NCBI GenBank assembly: GCA_022729235.1
Contig: JALDAJ010000001.1
Location: forward strand, 124,001-188,000
Direction of reading: 5' to 3'
Source: Candidatus Nanohalarchaeota archaeon
Lineage (GTDB): Archaea > Nanohalarchaeota > Nanosalinia > Nanosalinales > Nanosalinaceae
Length of the DNA stretch: 64,000 nucleotides
Shown here one piece after another: positions 8,008 through 18,077 of this stretch. Every line of letters starts with the position of its first letter. Positions within the stretch are counted from its first letter, which is position 1. A program made the translations under genes and the position numbers. The notes beneath the pieces were generated by a model. It did not search any database. It saw only the letters and a list, made by a program, of their open reading frames with translations, and was not told the DNA's origin.

Positions 8008-9441
8008 TTACTCCACAATGTTATCTCCCAAGTATCTCTCTCCTCCAAATTCATCAATGTAGTGCAGGTGACCCTCATTCGGATCGATCCATGCAGAACC
8101 AGGACTTCCTTCTGCTTCCTCTGCTACCTCCCATTCTATCTCGACTTTCCCGTGTCCATCGTTAGCAGCGTACTCGTTGTCCACCAGCTCGCCGTACTCA
8201 GGGTTAACGTAGCTTCCTCCACCTCCTCCAGGAGCGTCATCGCTATCTGAGTCAGCATAGGTTCCTCCACCGCCGGAGTATCCCCCACCTCCTCCCGTAG
8301 CTCCCCACCCTGTGGACTGGTCAGTCGCTCCTCCTGCTCCGAAGCCACCGTCATTGTTTCCATGTCCATCTCCACCGAGACCCCCGTCCAGGAAGTTTTC
8401 ACCCCCTGAACCAGAGTTAGACCCGTCACCTCCATCAGTGTACCATCCTCCGCCACCAGCACCCCTGTTACCGGTACCTCCTCCACCGTCTCCATTCGTT
8501 CCTCCGCTCCCTGGAGAGGATGCGCAGCTGTTCATACATGTTCCGTCCCCGCCGTCTTCTTCCATCCTACCATGAGAGTAGCCCGGACTATCCGAGTTAG
8601 TACCGATAGCGTATCCGGCACCACCACCCGCAACTACAAGAGGAACCACGTTCTCCCCATCAAACATCTGGTCGCCACTGCTGTCAACCTTTGCTACGAA
8701 TGTACCTCCTCCCCCTGAAGGAGCATCAGAGTTACCGCTCGTGGTACCCATTTGCCCTATAAGTATCCTTAATTCGTCTCCAGCCTCCAGACTCACTTCG
8801 GCCTCGTATCTCGCTCCCTGTCCTCCATCTCCAGAGCGACTACCTTTCGGAGCCGCAGCCCCGTAAGCATTAAACCGGTATGTTCCATCTTCAGGAGCGG
8901 TCCATTCCTGTATACCGTCTCCTACAACAGTTACCTCGCCTTCAAGATCAGTACCGCTGTACTCCGAGTCACAGTCAGTCTGTGAAGGACCGGAACGACC
9001 CGTCGAACCACAGGTCGTGAAAGTTACCTCTCCCGACGCGGTTCCCGAACCTCTCAACCATCTCCTATTTTGTTCCTCATCTATGTAGTATACCCGAGCA
9101 CCATCAATCCATAAAGAACCTATCGGACCAGAAACAGAACTACCTCCTCCGGTCCGTGGATCATCTCCATCCATCAGCACCCTGTACTCAGTACCGTCAT
9201 AAGCCCAGAGCAGGTTGTCGTCGTGGATCCACGCCGAGCCGTCGGGAGCAGTAGTACTATCGGTCTGTATGTAAGGCGCCCAGGCTGGGTCGGCCATGAA
9301 GGACATCCCGCCGATACTCACAACGATATAGAAAGCAGCGTAGAGCAGTAACGAAGCAGTTATAACAGACTCCTTGTTCTGCTCCGCCATCCTAACAAGC
9401 TCAAACCCCATCTGGTTGAATCCCTTCCTCCTACCCATCAC
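8008..9441 (-). CDS. Anchored surface protein with ALK/LTK-like glycine-rich domain
   Basis: A 477-residue protein with a short cytoplasmic start, one hydrophobic helix at about 27-47, then an outside region. Two related short repeats around residues 69-90 and 109-130 (pattern S-x-W-I-D ... Y-I-D-E ... R-x-L) recur as a third copy at about 447-475, flanking a central domain from about 166 to 432. That domain opens with a strand motif ending in EWTAPEDGTYRF, then GAAAPKGS and GGQGA, AGDELRILIGQ, PLVVAGGGAGY and many GGG-rich turns, which is the pattern of the glycine-rich domain (GRD) of ALK/LTK receptors and related bacterial surface proteins. It is last in the minus-strand surface operon, 3 bases after the fibre gene. 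Probably an extracellular binding protein; ligand unknown. Confidence 0.72.
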   Translation of the reverse strand: MMGRRKGFNQMGFELVRMAEQNKESVITASLLLYAAFYIVVSIGGMSFMADPAWAPYIQTDSTTAPDGSAWIHDDNLLWAYDGTEYRVLMDGDDPRTGGGSSVSGPIGSLWIDGARVYYIDEEQNRRWLRGSGTASGEVTFTTCGSTGRSGPSQTDCDSEYSGTDLEGEVTVVGDGIQEWTAPEDGTYRFNAYGAAAPKGSRSGDGGQGARYEAEVSLEAGDELRILIGQMGTTSGNSDAPSGGGGTFVAKVDSSGDQMFDGENVVPLVVAGGGAGYAIGTNSDSPGYSHGRMEEDGGDGTCMNSCASSPGSGGTNGDGGGGTGNRGAGGGGWYTDGGDGSNSGSGGENFLDGGLGGDGHGNNDGGFGAGGATDQSTGWGATGGGGGYSGGGGTYADSDSDDAPGGGGGSYVNPEYGELVDNEYAANDGHGKVEIEWEVAEEAEGSPGSAWIDPNEGHLHYIDEFGGERYLGDNIVE

Positions 9442-9444
9442 ACG

Positions 9445-12400
9445 TCACCACGCGTCAGTCCCCACCGGGAGCCGGAAACTATCAGTAGCCTCTATCTCAT
9501 CTGAAGTTGTTTTACCTCCCACACTCAAGTCAGAGTCAACTCCTACCTCCCCCTCCGGCCTCATAACGATATCAGTCGGTGACCCGGCAGACGTCTCAAG
9601 GTACATAGTAGAGTGAGAGTCGATAGTGTTTCCAGAAGTACCAGTGAGCTCCACACCGTTCTGGACGGAAAGCGGACCAGAAGACTCGACACTTAGAGGC
9701 TGATGCATCCTTACCTGTGACTCGGTGAACTCTGCTATCTGTTCATCAGTACCGGAAACTTCAAAATTAGCATTAACAACTTCTACAGGTCCTCCTTCGT
9801 TGAAGCGCATCAGGTCTTGATTATTGGCGTCATCGTAGATCCTGAACCTATCACTTCCTCCTCCCGGAGTTCTTATGACGGGGGTAGTGCTAGCTGCTCC
9901 CGTGAAGTCGATATGTCCGTCAAGTGCAAGTGAATTTGTAGAGCCATCAGAACCAGCGATCGTGAGCTTCCCATTCATCGTATCCCCGTCTTCGTCCACC
10001 CAGTTGTCCTGTACGTTGTACTGGCTGCCGTCCCAGTTCAGGTGAGACCCGTCAGTACCTGAAAGGTCAACATTACCATCACTATCCAAGTCGACAGCAT
10101 CACCCCAAGCAACGTTTACCGTGTCACCGTCTGTGATACTGTCCGGGCTGATACCGTCACCACCTGTCAAATCAGTTGGGTCGCTGCCGATACTGTCGCT
10201 ATCGATACAGACCCAGTTCGTACCGTCGAACTCCAGGATCTGGTCGCTACCACACATCGCATCGGACAGCTCAGAAGTACCTATACTGTCAGCATCTATT
10301 TCACCTGAACCAACGGTATCCCTACCAGCTAAATCACCAGAATCACTGATACTGGACAACGAGATACTATCAACCTCGGAATCACTTACAACACCGCTCC
10401 CCAGAGAACCACCACTACCTAGATCATTAGCATCACCCCAAGCAACAGAGATAGTATCACCGTCAGTAATACTCGAAGGATCGATACCCTCGCCACCTGT
10501 AAAGGAGGCGTAATCATAATCGTACTGGTAATCATAATCGTAAGCATCAATACAGCTACCATCACCAGCTAGAACCTCAGAACTAGAACATCCTGTTAAA
10601 CCTGAGACATCAAGATTTCCTTGTACTTCTAGATTTGTTTTCATACTAGCATCCGCTATCTCACTACTTGTTCTTTCTATCCAGAATCTATCGTGCTCAT
10701 ATGATACATCGTAAATATTGTACCCCCAACCACCTAGCTCTGAATCCGAAGTATATTCTGTTATCCATCGATCTCCACCGGAAGTATCACTTGGATGTCG
10801 TATAACTATACCTCCTCTCGTCTTCAGGTTGTTAGGTGAACCTTGAACATCGAGGTAATCTATATCATCACCACTGGTCTCAACATAACGGCTGTCAGTA
10901 CTACCAGTGTCAAGACTCACAGATCCCGTACCTCCAAGACTCGCACCACTAGCACTGATGTAACTATCACCGCTTAAACCTATAGAATCATCAACCAGCT
11001 CACTACTACCCACAGAACTACTCTGGATCTCACTACTACCCACACTGTCCAGCGCAGCCAGATCACCGCTATCAGTAATATCAGAAAGACCATGGTCATG
11101 ATCCAAGTTAGTGCTGATATCGCTGGTACCGCTCATCGTGATATCTAACGAACCATCGCCACTACCACTTACATCAGTCGCATAGTAGTTCTCCTGATCA
11201 ATGTCTGACTGACTGATATCTAAATCATCCCAACCGCTTCCGTGGATATTACCCGCAACGGTCAAGTCTCCTGCCATAGAGGCATCTCCCTGACGGTCAA
11301 TGTCGAAATGGGCTTCATCGCTTCCAACAACCATCAGTTTATCTGTTATGTCGTATTCGTGAACATTATGCCCCTCCGGTACATTACCAGGCTCCCAGTC
11401 AACAGGTTCCCACTGGTTACTGCCTTCGAGATCCTTTAACTGATATTCTACGGATTGAGTATCTCCCTCTCCATCTCTTGGTTCAACCCAGACCTCCAAG
11501 TACTTGTCATCATATGTATCTCCTCTCACAATTCTTGCTCTCTCGAAAACCGTCGAACTATGGATAGTATTCTGTAATAACGTGAAACTGAGTCCGTCAC
11601 CACCGCTATTATCCCCAAAAGATGCACCGGCCCTGAAATTAATGCTTGAATGACCACAGCAACTTGTATCCATCAGAGTGAACTCTCCGCTCATCCTACC
11701 ATCCCCCTTCGCAATCCTATGCCATCCTTGACCAGCACTGGCAGAATTCTCATATACATTTTCATACCTGTTATCTACGTCTCCAGTATCAAGCTCGGTT
11801 TGACCCACAGCACTGCTCTGGATACTACCGCCAGAAGTCAAATCGTTAGCGTTACCAAAGTCATCCGCATAACCACTAGAAGTCAAACCGCCAGCACTAC
11901 CCCACTGAACATTACCACTAGAATCCAGATCATTACCCGAGTCTAAAACAGAACCCGCATCAACGTCCAGCGTCCTGCTGGAAGATAAACTTCCTCCACC
12001 TGTCAGATGATTACCGGAATTTACAGAAACATGATTACTTAAACGCCCCCAGGGTACAGTACCGGAAGTCAGAGTACCGTCAAGATCTAAATCATTATAG
12101 AACCTTGCATCTCCGTCGTCGTAAAGGCGGAAGGAGACACTGTCGGAGTCATCGTAGAAGTAATGGCTGCGCTCACCCAGTATCCGGTAGGCTAAATTGT
12201 TATCATCGTTGTATACCTCAAGAATTTCTCCACCTGCATTGTTATCCCCCTGAAGAACCACAGAGTCACTATGCCCCCAGTCAAGATCTGAGCGCGTATA
12301 GAACTTATGACCAGGACCTCCCGAAGGAGCTCTGGCATCTATCCTACCGTCAATGTTAAGATCACCTGACGCAGTTATCTCGCCAACATCCTCGATGTCA

Positions 12401-12801
12401 TGTCCACCCATGTCAATGTCTGCGCCTTCCCTCATGTTCAGGTCGCCGGTCATCGTGTCTCCGTCAGTACTCACGTAGTCACCGGATACTTCCCCTGATA
12501 CATCTCTGCAGGTGTAAGAGCCGTCATCGTCGACACCCGCGACCACCTGTCCATCGTCACAGTCCGAAGCGAAGAAACTCTGGATCTGCTGCCCCTGCAT
12601 GTCCAGGTCTCCATAAGCGGTGATGTCTCCTGCGGTGTCAACCTCGAACTCTAGGTCGCCATCGTTGTAGTATTGAAGCGGATGAGAAGAATTGATGTCT
12701 AGAGCCGCTGAGAAAGCTGTGAACAGTAGCGTTGCTGCTAGCAGTACAGTTAATTTGCTGGTTTTCTTCACGCCGGTACCGACCTTGGAAAACAGTTGCA
12801 T
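9445..12801 (-). CDS. Large secreted tail-fibre-like surface protein
   Basis: A 1118-residue protein with an N-terminal signal peptide (hydrophobic run about 17-34) and then Ser/Asp/Gly-rich repeats. Recurrent units include GDTMTGDLNM, S-x-S-L-S-S-I-S-D-S-G-D-L, and a Cys-bounded loop of the form C-G-S-D-Q-I-L-E-F-D-G-T-N-W-V-C, which is widespread in phage tail fibres and bacterial adhesins. Such repeats form trimeric beta-rich fibres. It shares long near-identical blocks with the fibre gene at 18078-20537, so the two probably arose by duplication and exchange. No C-terminal anchor is seen; it ends in GTDAW. The composition is very acidic, suiting high salt. Likely an adhesin for host contact; no catalytic motif seen. 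Confidence 0.75.
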   Translation of the reverse strand: MQLFSKVGTGVKKTSKLTVLLAATLLFTAFSAALDINSSHPLQYYNDGDLEFEVDTAGDITAYGDLDMQGQQIQSFFASDCDDGQVVAGVDDDGSYTCRDVSGEVSGDYVSTDGDTMTGDLNMREGADIDMGGHDIEDVGEITASGDLNIDGRIDARAPSGGPGHKFYTRSDLDWGHSDSVVLQGDNNAGGEILEVYNDDNNLAYRILGERSHYFYDDSDSVSFRLYDDGDARFYNDLDLDGTLTSGTVPWGRLSNHVSVNSGNHLTGGGSLSSSRTLDVDAGSVLDSGNDLDSSGNVQWGSAGGLTSSGYADDFGNANDLTSGGSIQSSAVGQTELDTGDVDNRYENVYENSASAGQGWHRIAKGDGRMSGEFTLMDTSCCGHSSINFRAGASFGDNSGGDGLSFTLLQNTIHSSTVFERARIVRGDTYDDKYLEVWVEPRDGEGDTQSVEYQLKDLEGSNQWEPVDWEPGNVPEGHNVHEYDITDKLMVVGSDEAHFDIDRQGDASMAGDLTVAGNIHGSGWDDLDISQSDIDQENYYATDVSGSGDGSLDITMSGTSDISTNLDHDHGLSDITDSGDLAALDSVGSSEIQSSSVGSSELVDDSIGLSGDSYISASGASLGGTGSVSLDTGSTDSRYVETSGDDIDYLDVQGSPNNLKTRGGIVIRHPSDTSGGDRWITEYTSDSELGGWGYNIYDVSYEHDRFWIERTSSEIADASMKTNLEVQGNLDVSGLTGCSSSEVLAGDGSCIDAYDYDYQYDYDYASFTGGEGIDPSSITDGDTISVAWGDANDLGSGGSLGSGVVSDSEVDSISLSSISDSGDLAGRDTVGSGEIDADSIGTSELSDAMCGSDQILEFDGTNWVCIDSDSIGSDPTDLTGGDGISPDSITDGDTVNVAWGDAVDLDSDGNVDLSGTDGSHLNWDGSQYNVQDNWVDEDGDTMNGKLTIAGSDGSTNSLALDGHIDFTGAASTTPVIRTPGGGSDRFRIYDDANNQDLMRFNEGGPVEVVNANFEVSGTDEQIAEFTESQVRMHQPLSVESSGPLSVQNGVELTGTSGNTIDSHSTMYLETSAGSPTDIVMRPEGEVGVDSDLSVGGKTTSDEIEATDSFRLPVGTDAW
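12403..12576 (-). repeat. Fibre repeat block A, copy 1
   Basis: About 170 bases coding for the C-D-D-G-Q-V-V-A-G-V-D-D-D-G and GDTMTGDLNMREGAD segments of the 1118-residue fibre. The same block, with only scattered base changes, occurs in the neighbouring fibre gene at 19671-19846. The likeness at DNA level suggests recent duplication or gene conversion. Confidence 0.8.
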
Positions 12802-12890
12802 CAGGGTAAATAAAAAAACTCCTATTTTGCGGTCATAATCGATTCTCAGCTGATATCAGAGAAAGAGCATAGCAAACAGGAACCCTTATG

Positions 12891-13412
12891 TTACTGGATG
12901 TTTACTCCTGCACTGATATCCCTGAACTCCACGTCTTCAACCGGTGTAGCTGTGTAGTAGTCAGGTGCGGAGAGATCCTTTACAATCCTGGAGTCTCCCT
13001 GTTCAAGAACAAATTCTTCATCCGCTATCCGGAAAGTGAATTCAAGGCCGTAGCTAGCCTCGTTTACAAATCTAACTGCGTCTTCCGGAGCTATCTCCGG
13101 TCTATGAGGCGAGGCTCTCTCATCGTCCACGACAACCTCTACTATTTCTCCTTCGACCTCGCTTGCATCCGGACCTCCAGATGTACTTGCCTGTGAGACC
13201 TGTTCACCGGCGTCAGAAATCCGCTCGCCTAAATCATCAGGCGCGAACGAGTATGCCAAAACTCCGACAAGTAGAACACCGATTACACCTATAACTGCGA
13301 GACGTCTCTTTCTATCCATCTTCCAGGAGAGCTTATCCTTCTTACCAGAAAGCTTGTCTCTTATATCCTCAGTATCTGCATCGATACCTTCAAACTCTTC
13401 ATCATCTCCCAT
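12891..13412 (-). CDS. Anchored protein with small beta-rich, cupredoxin-like outer domain
   Basis: A 173-residue protein with a charged cytoplasmic part of about 50 residues, one membrane helix at about 51-68 and a roughly 85-residue outer domain. The domain pattern (EIVEVVVDD, an EDAVRFVNE stretch, a LEQGDSRIV turn and a final strand) resembles a cupredoxin-like beta sandwich, but no Cys/Met copper site is present. A TATA-like TTTTAAAC run lies about 25 bases before the ATG, so this gene can be transcribed leaderless from its own promoter inside the surface cluster. Role unknown; perhaps a structural partner of the LamG and fibre proteins on either side. Confidence 0.55.
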   Translation of the reverse strand: MGDDEEFEGIDADTEDIRDKLSGKKDKLSWKMDRKRRLAVIGVIGVLLVGVLAYSFAPDDLGERISDAGEQVSQASTSGGPDASEVEGEIVEVVVDDERASPHRPEIAPEDAVRFVNEASYGLEFTFRIADEEFVLEQGDSRIVKDLSAPDYYTATPVEDVEFRDISAGVNIQ

Positions 13413-13431
13413 TAGATGGGCTTTGGACTCG

Positions 13432-13441
13432 ATTGTTTAAA
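13432..13441 (-). promoter_or_regulatory. TATA-like element inside the surface cluster
   Basis: Read on the minus strand, TTTTAAACAA lies about 20-30 bases before the ATG at 13412, in the 36-base gap after the LamG gene. Position and composition fit an archaeal promoter that would let the three downstream genes be expressed separately. Confidence 0.4.
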
Positions 13442-13448
13442 ACATTGA

Positions 13449-16400
13449 TCAGCCGACAGCCGCGCCGCCCTGGTTCATAACCTGCTTCACCTGCTTCTCT
13501 GAAAGAGCATAAGGATAGATACGGACATCATCTATCTTCCCACCAAAAGGCCTGGTACCCTCATCATCCTGTATACCAAATAGAGGTCCTCCCCCCGCAC
13601 CGAAGTCAATAGAGCTGATATCAGCATCTTCTCTTGTAACGACAGGTTCTCCATCCAGATAAACCGTCAAATCTGTACCATCAAAGCTGTAAACGTAGTG
13701 ATGCCACTGGTCGAAGCTCCATCCTACGGTCTCACCATCCTGTGAACCATCGACTGATACATACGCTCTTCCCTCCGAACTACCATCCACTAGCATCCTT
13801 ACGTTCTCCGAGCCGGTATTTCCACTGGACACTATACTACCCCATCCACTAGGATGAAGATCCGAATCAGCATAGAACCAAGTACTTAAGGCGAACTCAT
13901 AGTCCGGAATCTGTTCACCAGCTACATGAACACTATCTCCTTCTCCATCGAACTCCAGTGCAGCGCCGCGTTTGTCATCCATAATGAACTCCGCATCGTA
14001 ATTAGTTCCATGATTATCTTCACCGGACGTATCAAAAACAGGACTTGAAAAACTTAAGCTGTCGAACCATTCATAAACATGTCCATCGTTGTAACCCACT
14101 GAGCTGCATCCCGCATCACAGTTCTGAACTCTTATCCTTTCAATATTTGTATCATGCCGTAAAGTTCTCGTTCCTGTATGCGTGCTGTCTCCGTCCGCTG
14201 TTTCAAAGACGTAATCGTAAGTACCTTCCTCCCAGTTGAACTCCACATAGTATCTCGTCCAAGTGTCGTAATATCCTCCATAAAGTCTTTCACAAGTTTC
14301 TGGCGATTCGTCATCGAATACGCACCACTGCGGGTTATCATTATTGAGACCTAAAATCTCATTACCATAGCTATCATATAGGGCGATACCCGCACCTCTG
14401 CTTGAACTATCCGCCTGCCAGTAATACTCAAAGCTTTCTGGTCTTACACCACCTTCAAATCCTTCAGGAGTCTTGGACGCGAGAGCTATCGTACCGTCCT
14501 CAGGTAACTCGTCATCCATCCCGTATCCATCATCTTCCTCGGAAAATGTCTCAGTCATACCTGCCGAATAACCTTCAGCGTGCACCCGGTCAGTACGAAT
14601 CTCAAAATCATCATTGTGAACCTCCCAACCCTCTAAATTACCGACTTCAAAGACCTCATTCCACCTAGGCTCAAACCGCCAGTGACCGGCAGGACCCGCG
14701 TCTTCAGTTGGACCGAGGTTGTCTCGTCCCTGAGAGTAGAGATGCCAGATCTCTTCCTCAGATAGGGAGCGGTCGTGGATGCGGAAATCATCTATTTTTT
14801 GAGGATACTGCCAGTCTCTACCGTCCATCCGCCCTATCCAGTTTGAATCAGAAGTGGTCGTAGCAGATGAAGGCGCTGAATCACAGCCTAATTCTCTACC
14901 ATCCACATGTATACACATCTCACTTCCTCCTTCAAGAGTAGCTACTACATGCCGCCATTCATCTACTCGAACGGTACCCCCTCTTATGTAGCTACCATCT
15001 ACTGTCCATGAGAATTGCTCTCCTTCAGACTGATGAGGTCTCAAATAGAAGCTGTAACCGTCATCATTCCAGGTTCCCTCAGTAGCGTCAAGTATCGCCA
15101 CAAAATCACTATCAAATTCCGGTTTCACCCAGAAGGAAAGACTTAACTCAGTCATCTCTGAATTAATAGAATCATCGTTTTCAATCTCAACATAGCCGCC
15201 AGAACTCCCATCTCCATCAAACTCCAGGCATCTCCCGCTGACGCATTCATTACCTGTTTTCTCAACCGGTCCGTTCACGAGTTCACCGTGGTTCTCGCCC
15301 CCACTTTCATCGACCGCTATATCTCCGGTCATCCTATGCAACGCTTGAACTTCCGCCGACGCGAGGGCGCGATCGTAGATACGGACTTCGTCCATTTTAC
15401 CATCGAACCGGCGTACATCACCATATTGACCGAACTCTAAATCACCACTCAAGTCTAATTCTGTATCCACATCGTCAAAATAAGCGATCTCATTACCATC
15501 TACGTAAATAGAAGCCTCGCCATTATCTATTACAGCGGAAATATGTTTCCATTGTCCTTCAAGAGCATCATGAGGATAGGGCCATTGATGATTGTCATCA
15601 CCTATTCTTAATCTATGGTTGTCCTCATCCTCTCTTAAGTAAAGTGTTACATATTCATCCCAAGTTCCCCAAGTTACCAAAGATTTGTGTTCTTCTGACA
15701 ATGTGTTTTCTGAGGCTTTAATCCATAACGAAATAGTTAACTCGTTTGTATCCGGATCCAAACTCCCTATATCTATATAGTTATCATCGCCATCAAAACG
15801 AAGAGCCTTACCTAATCTTCCATCGGTCCACTGCGCGTCATTCATTATGGTTCCGTCATAATCATTCAACGAGGTATCGTACGCCGTATCACCCGAGCCC
15901 TCCTCAAAAGCCCAGTATCCTACAAGAGATGTATCCGAACAGCTCATGGTATCCGGTCTACCGCATAGCTCGACACGGTCAAAGGACTGATGAAGCACTA
16001 GACTCTCGTCATCGGGTCTCTGCGGCGGTTTACTGTCGCTGCCGAAACGGGAGGCTCCCTGCGCGTACTTCTGTTTGACTTCGTTCTCAGAAAGGCTATA
16101 AGGGTAGATAATGATATCATCAAGTATTCCTGGAAACGTTTCATACCCGTGATATCTGCCTACATATAGGTTTTCGTAGACAAGGTCATAGGAATTAGAT
16201 CCTGAATTAACCTCTTCACCATTCTTATACCAGGTCCACGTATCATCAACCATTACAAAAGTCCAATGAGTAAACTCAGTAGTATCTACACTTTCAGAGC
16301 TGGTAAATGTCTCTTGACCGAAAACCCGGAACTGCATCTCGCCATCATTATTTCTTACGCTCCAAGTATCAGTCACTCCGCCTGTAGATGCTACTCCCTG

Positions 16401-18068
16401 AAGACCGGTCCCCTCCTCAAAAGGTTTAGACCAGAAACTAACAGAGAATCTCTGCCCCATATCAAGACTACTTCCGTCCTCTATATCACCAACTTCTACA
16501 CGGGCATCATCACCATCAAACTCTAGAGCTGTTCCTCTATCCGTTTCAACCCACTCAGGACCGTTAACCAGTTCACCATGATTCTCATACATCGAAAGGT
16601 CACGGGCGATGTCTCCCCCTCCCTCGTTGAAACGCATGTCGAGTACTGCTCCACCGCGAGGCAGACCTGCCTCCCGGATGATCTCTTCCTGGGATAGAGC
16701 TTGGTCATAAATTCTGACGTTGTCTATCTTCCCGTTTAGGTAGTAACCACTACTGGAGTCAGAACCGATCCGAAGACTATTACCATGGTCTATAGACTTC
16801 CCTGCATAACTGTCTGTTTCGCCTATTAGTCGACCATTTAAGTAAGCTCTTGCTGTGGTCCCATCCCAGGTCATCATCGCATGATACCATTCGCCTTCTT
16901 CTATCTCATTGAAACGTAAGTCATCATGAATTCTTGAACCATCTTCAAAACCGATATTGTAAGATATATCTCTTTCACCGCTTTCCTCGTTAACGAATAT
17001 CCAATAACCTTCACCACTGTCCCTCGAGGACATAACCGAGTGCCACGAATCGCTATTATCCTCTTCAATCTTGAACCACCCTCCAAAGGCCAGTTCCGAG
17101 GGCTGAGGTGTCGCTGAAAAGTCTATATAATCATCGTTACCGTCAAAACTGTAACACCTCTCGACCTTGCAGTAAAGAGCGGTTTCCTGACTGGCGCCGT
17201 TCTGAGGCATACCATGGTTCTCGTTGCCGGACCGGTCGATTACTTCTCCGTTCTCGATGATGTTGAAGTCCATGTCAAGGACGGGTTGAGGGGAGTCATC
17301 CTCTTCAGCGCCAGAGATCGCTACTGATCCTTCGTTGTAGAGGGATTTTATCTCGTCCTCTGATAGGGCGCGGCTGTAGAGTTGAACGTTGTCTAAACTT
17401 CCTTCATAGGATGTATGAGCTCCTGAACTGTATGCGTTACCGATGTTGTTGAAAGTGAGACCTGTTGCTATTCCTCCTTCCTCCCCTATAAGCTCCCCGT
17501 TGTGGAAGGCAGCCATACTTCCATCGCCGTAAGACACCCAGGTAATCTTCTTGTATGTTCCATCAAATAAGCCGGGAGCTGATCCGAACGTCGTATAATC
17601 GCCGTCAGCGTCTCTTATGCGAACAGTCTCATCTGATCGCAGTAAAAGAGATTCTCCAACCGAACCTCTATCACCAAACCAGAAATGCCAAGAATCGCCA
17701 TGGTCTGAAGGATTAAACCATGCGGTGGCAGTCCACTCTTCACCGGAATCAAAGGATAAATCCGAATCGAGACTTACGTATTCTTCGTAGTCGCTACCTC
17801 CTTCAAACTCGAGCACCACTCCCCTCTGCGAGTCTTCGATCCATTGCGGGTCGTTGGCGAGGTTTCCATCATTATCTCCGGCGGAGTCATAAGCGGTGTC
17901 TCCGCCTCCCTCGTCAAACCTGTACTCCGCGACGAGGTCGCCGGAGCTCCCTGCCTGGAGTACCCCGGATGCCTGTATAAGACCTATGGATAAAACAACT
18001 AAGACAGCTAGTAACGCAGCTAGTTCGGTCTTTCTTTCCAGCAGCTTCCTGTAGTGTTGTTCAATCAC
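13449..18068 (-). CDS. Giant surface protein with six LamG (concanavalin A-like) domains
   Basis: A 1539-residue protein with one N-terminal hydrophobic helix (about 16-34) as signal or anchor. Six LamG-type jelly-roll domains follow, starting near residues 40, 262, 473, 714, 913 and 1340. Each shows an opening like Y-R-F-D-E-G-G-G-D-T-A, a D-S-x-G-x-N-x-G stretch, L-E-F-D-G-D-x-D-Y-I and a closing V-R-I-Y-D-x-A-L-S-x-E-E-I. A different beta-rich domain sits at about 1126-1330 (GNLEGWEVHND onward). LamG domains bind glycans or proteins, so a role in holding a host cell or matrix is likely. It lies 9 bases after a fibre gene on the same strand. No hydrolase motif seen. Length is large for a small-genome organism. 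Confidence 0.85.
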   Translation of the reverse strand: MIEQHYRKLLERKTELAALLAVLVVLSIGLIQASGVLQAGSSGDLVAEYRFDEGGGDTAYDSAGDNDGNLANDPQWIEDSQRGVVLEFEGGSDYEEYVSLDSDLSFDSGEEWTATAWFNPSDHGDSWHFWFGDRGSVGESLLLRSDETVRIRDADGDYTTFGSAPGLFDGTYKKITWVSYGDGSMAAFHNGELIGEEGGIATGLTFNNIGNAYSSGAHTSYEGSLDNVQLYSRALSEDEIKSLYNEGSVAISGAEEDDSPQPVLDMDFNIIENGEVIDRSGNENHGMPQNGASQETALYCKVERCYSFDGNDDYIDFSATPQPSELAFGGWFKIEEDNSDSWHSVMSSRDSGEGYWIFVNEESGERDISYNIGFEDGSRIHDDLRFNEIEEGEWYHAMMTWDGTTARAYLNGRLIGETDSYAGKSIDHGNSLRIGSDSSSGYYLNGKIDNVRIYDQALSQEEIIREAGLPRGGAVLDMRFNEGGGDIARDLSMYENHGELVNGPEWVETDRGTALEFDGDDARVEVGDIEDGSSLDMGQRFSVSFWSKPFEEGTGLQGVASTGGVTDTWSVRNNDGEMQFRVFGQETFTSSESVDTTEFTHWTFVMVDDTWTWYKNGEEVNSGSNSYDLVYENLYVGRYHGYETFPGILDDIIIYPYSLSENEVKQKYAQGASRFGSDSKPPQRPDDESLVLHQSFDRVELCGRPDTMSCSDTSLVGYWAFEEGSGDTAYDTSLNDYDGTIMNDAQWTDGRLGKALRFDGDDNYIDIGSLDPDTNELTISLWIKASENTLSEEHKSLVTWGTWDEYVTLYLREDEDNHRLRIGDDNHQWPYPHDALEGQWKHISAVIDNGEASIYVDGNEIAYFDDVDTELDLSGDLEFGQYGDVRRFDGKMDEVRIYDRALASAEVQALHRMTGDIAVDESGGENHGELVNGPVEKTGNECVSGRCLEFDGDGSSGGYVEIENDDSINSEMTELSLSFWVKPEFDSDFVAILDATEGTWNDDGYSFYLRPHQSEGEQFSWTVDGSYIRGGTVRVDEWRHVVATLEGGSEMCIHVDGRELGCDSAPSSATTTSDSNWIGRMDGRDWQYPQKIDDFRIHDRSLSEEEIWHLYSQGRDNLGPTEDAGPAGHWRFEPRWNEVFEVGNLEGWEVHNDDFEIRTDRVHAEGYSAGMTETFSEEDDGYGMDDELPEDGTIALASKTPEGFEGGVRPESFEYYWQADSSSRGAGIALYDSYGNEILGLNNDNPQWCVFDDESPETCERLYGGYYDTWTRYYVEFNWEEGTYDYVFETADGDSTHTGTRTLRHDTNIERIRVQNCDAGCSSVGYNDGHVYEWFDSLSFSSPVFDTSGEDNHGTNYDAEFIMDDKRGAALEFDGEGDSVHVAGEQIPDYEFALSTWFYADSDLHPSGWGSIVSSGNTGSENVRMLVDGSSEGRAYVSVDGSQDGETVGWSFDQWHHYVYSFDGTDLTVYLDGEPVVTREDADISSIDFGAGGGPLFGIQDDEGTRPFGGKIDDVRIYPYALSEKQVKQVMNQGGAAVG

Positions 18069-18077
18069 TTATCACCT

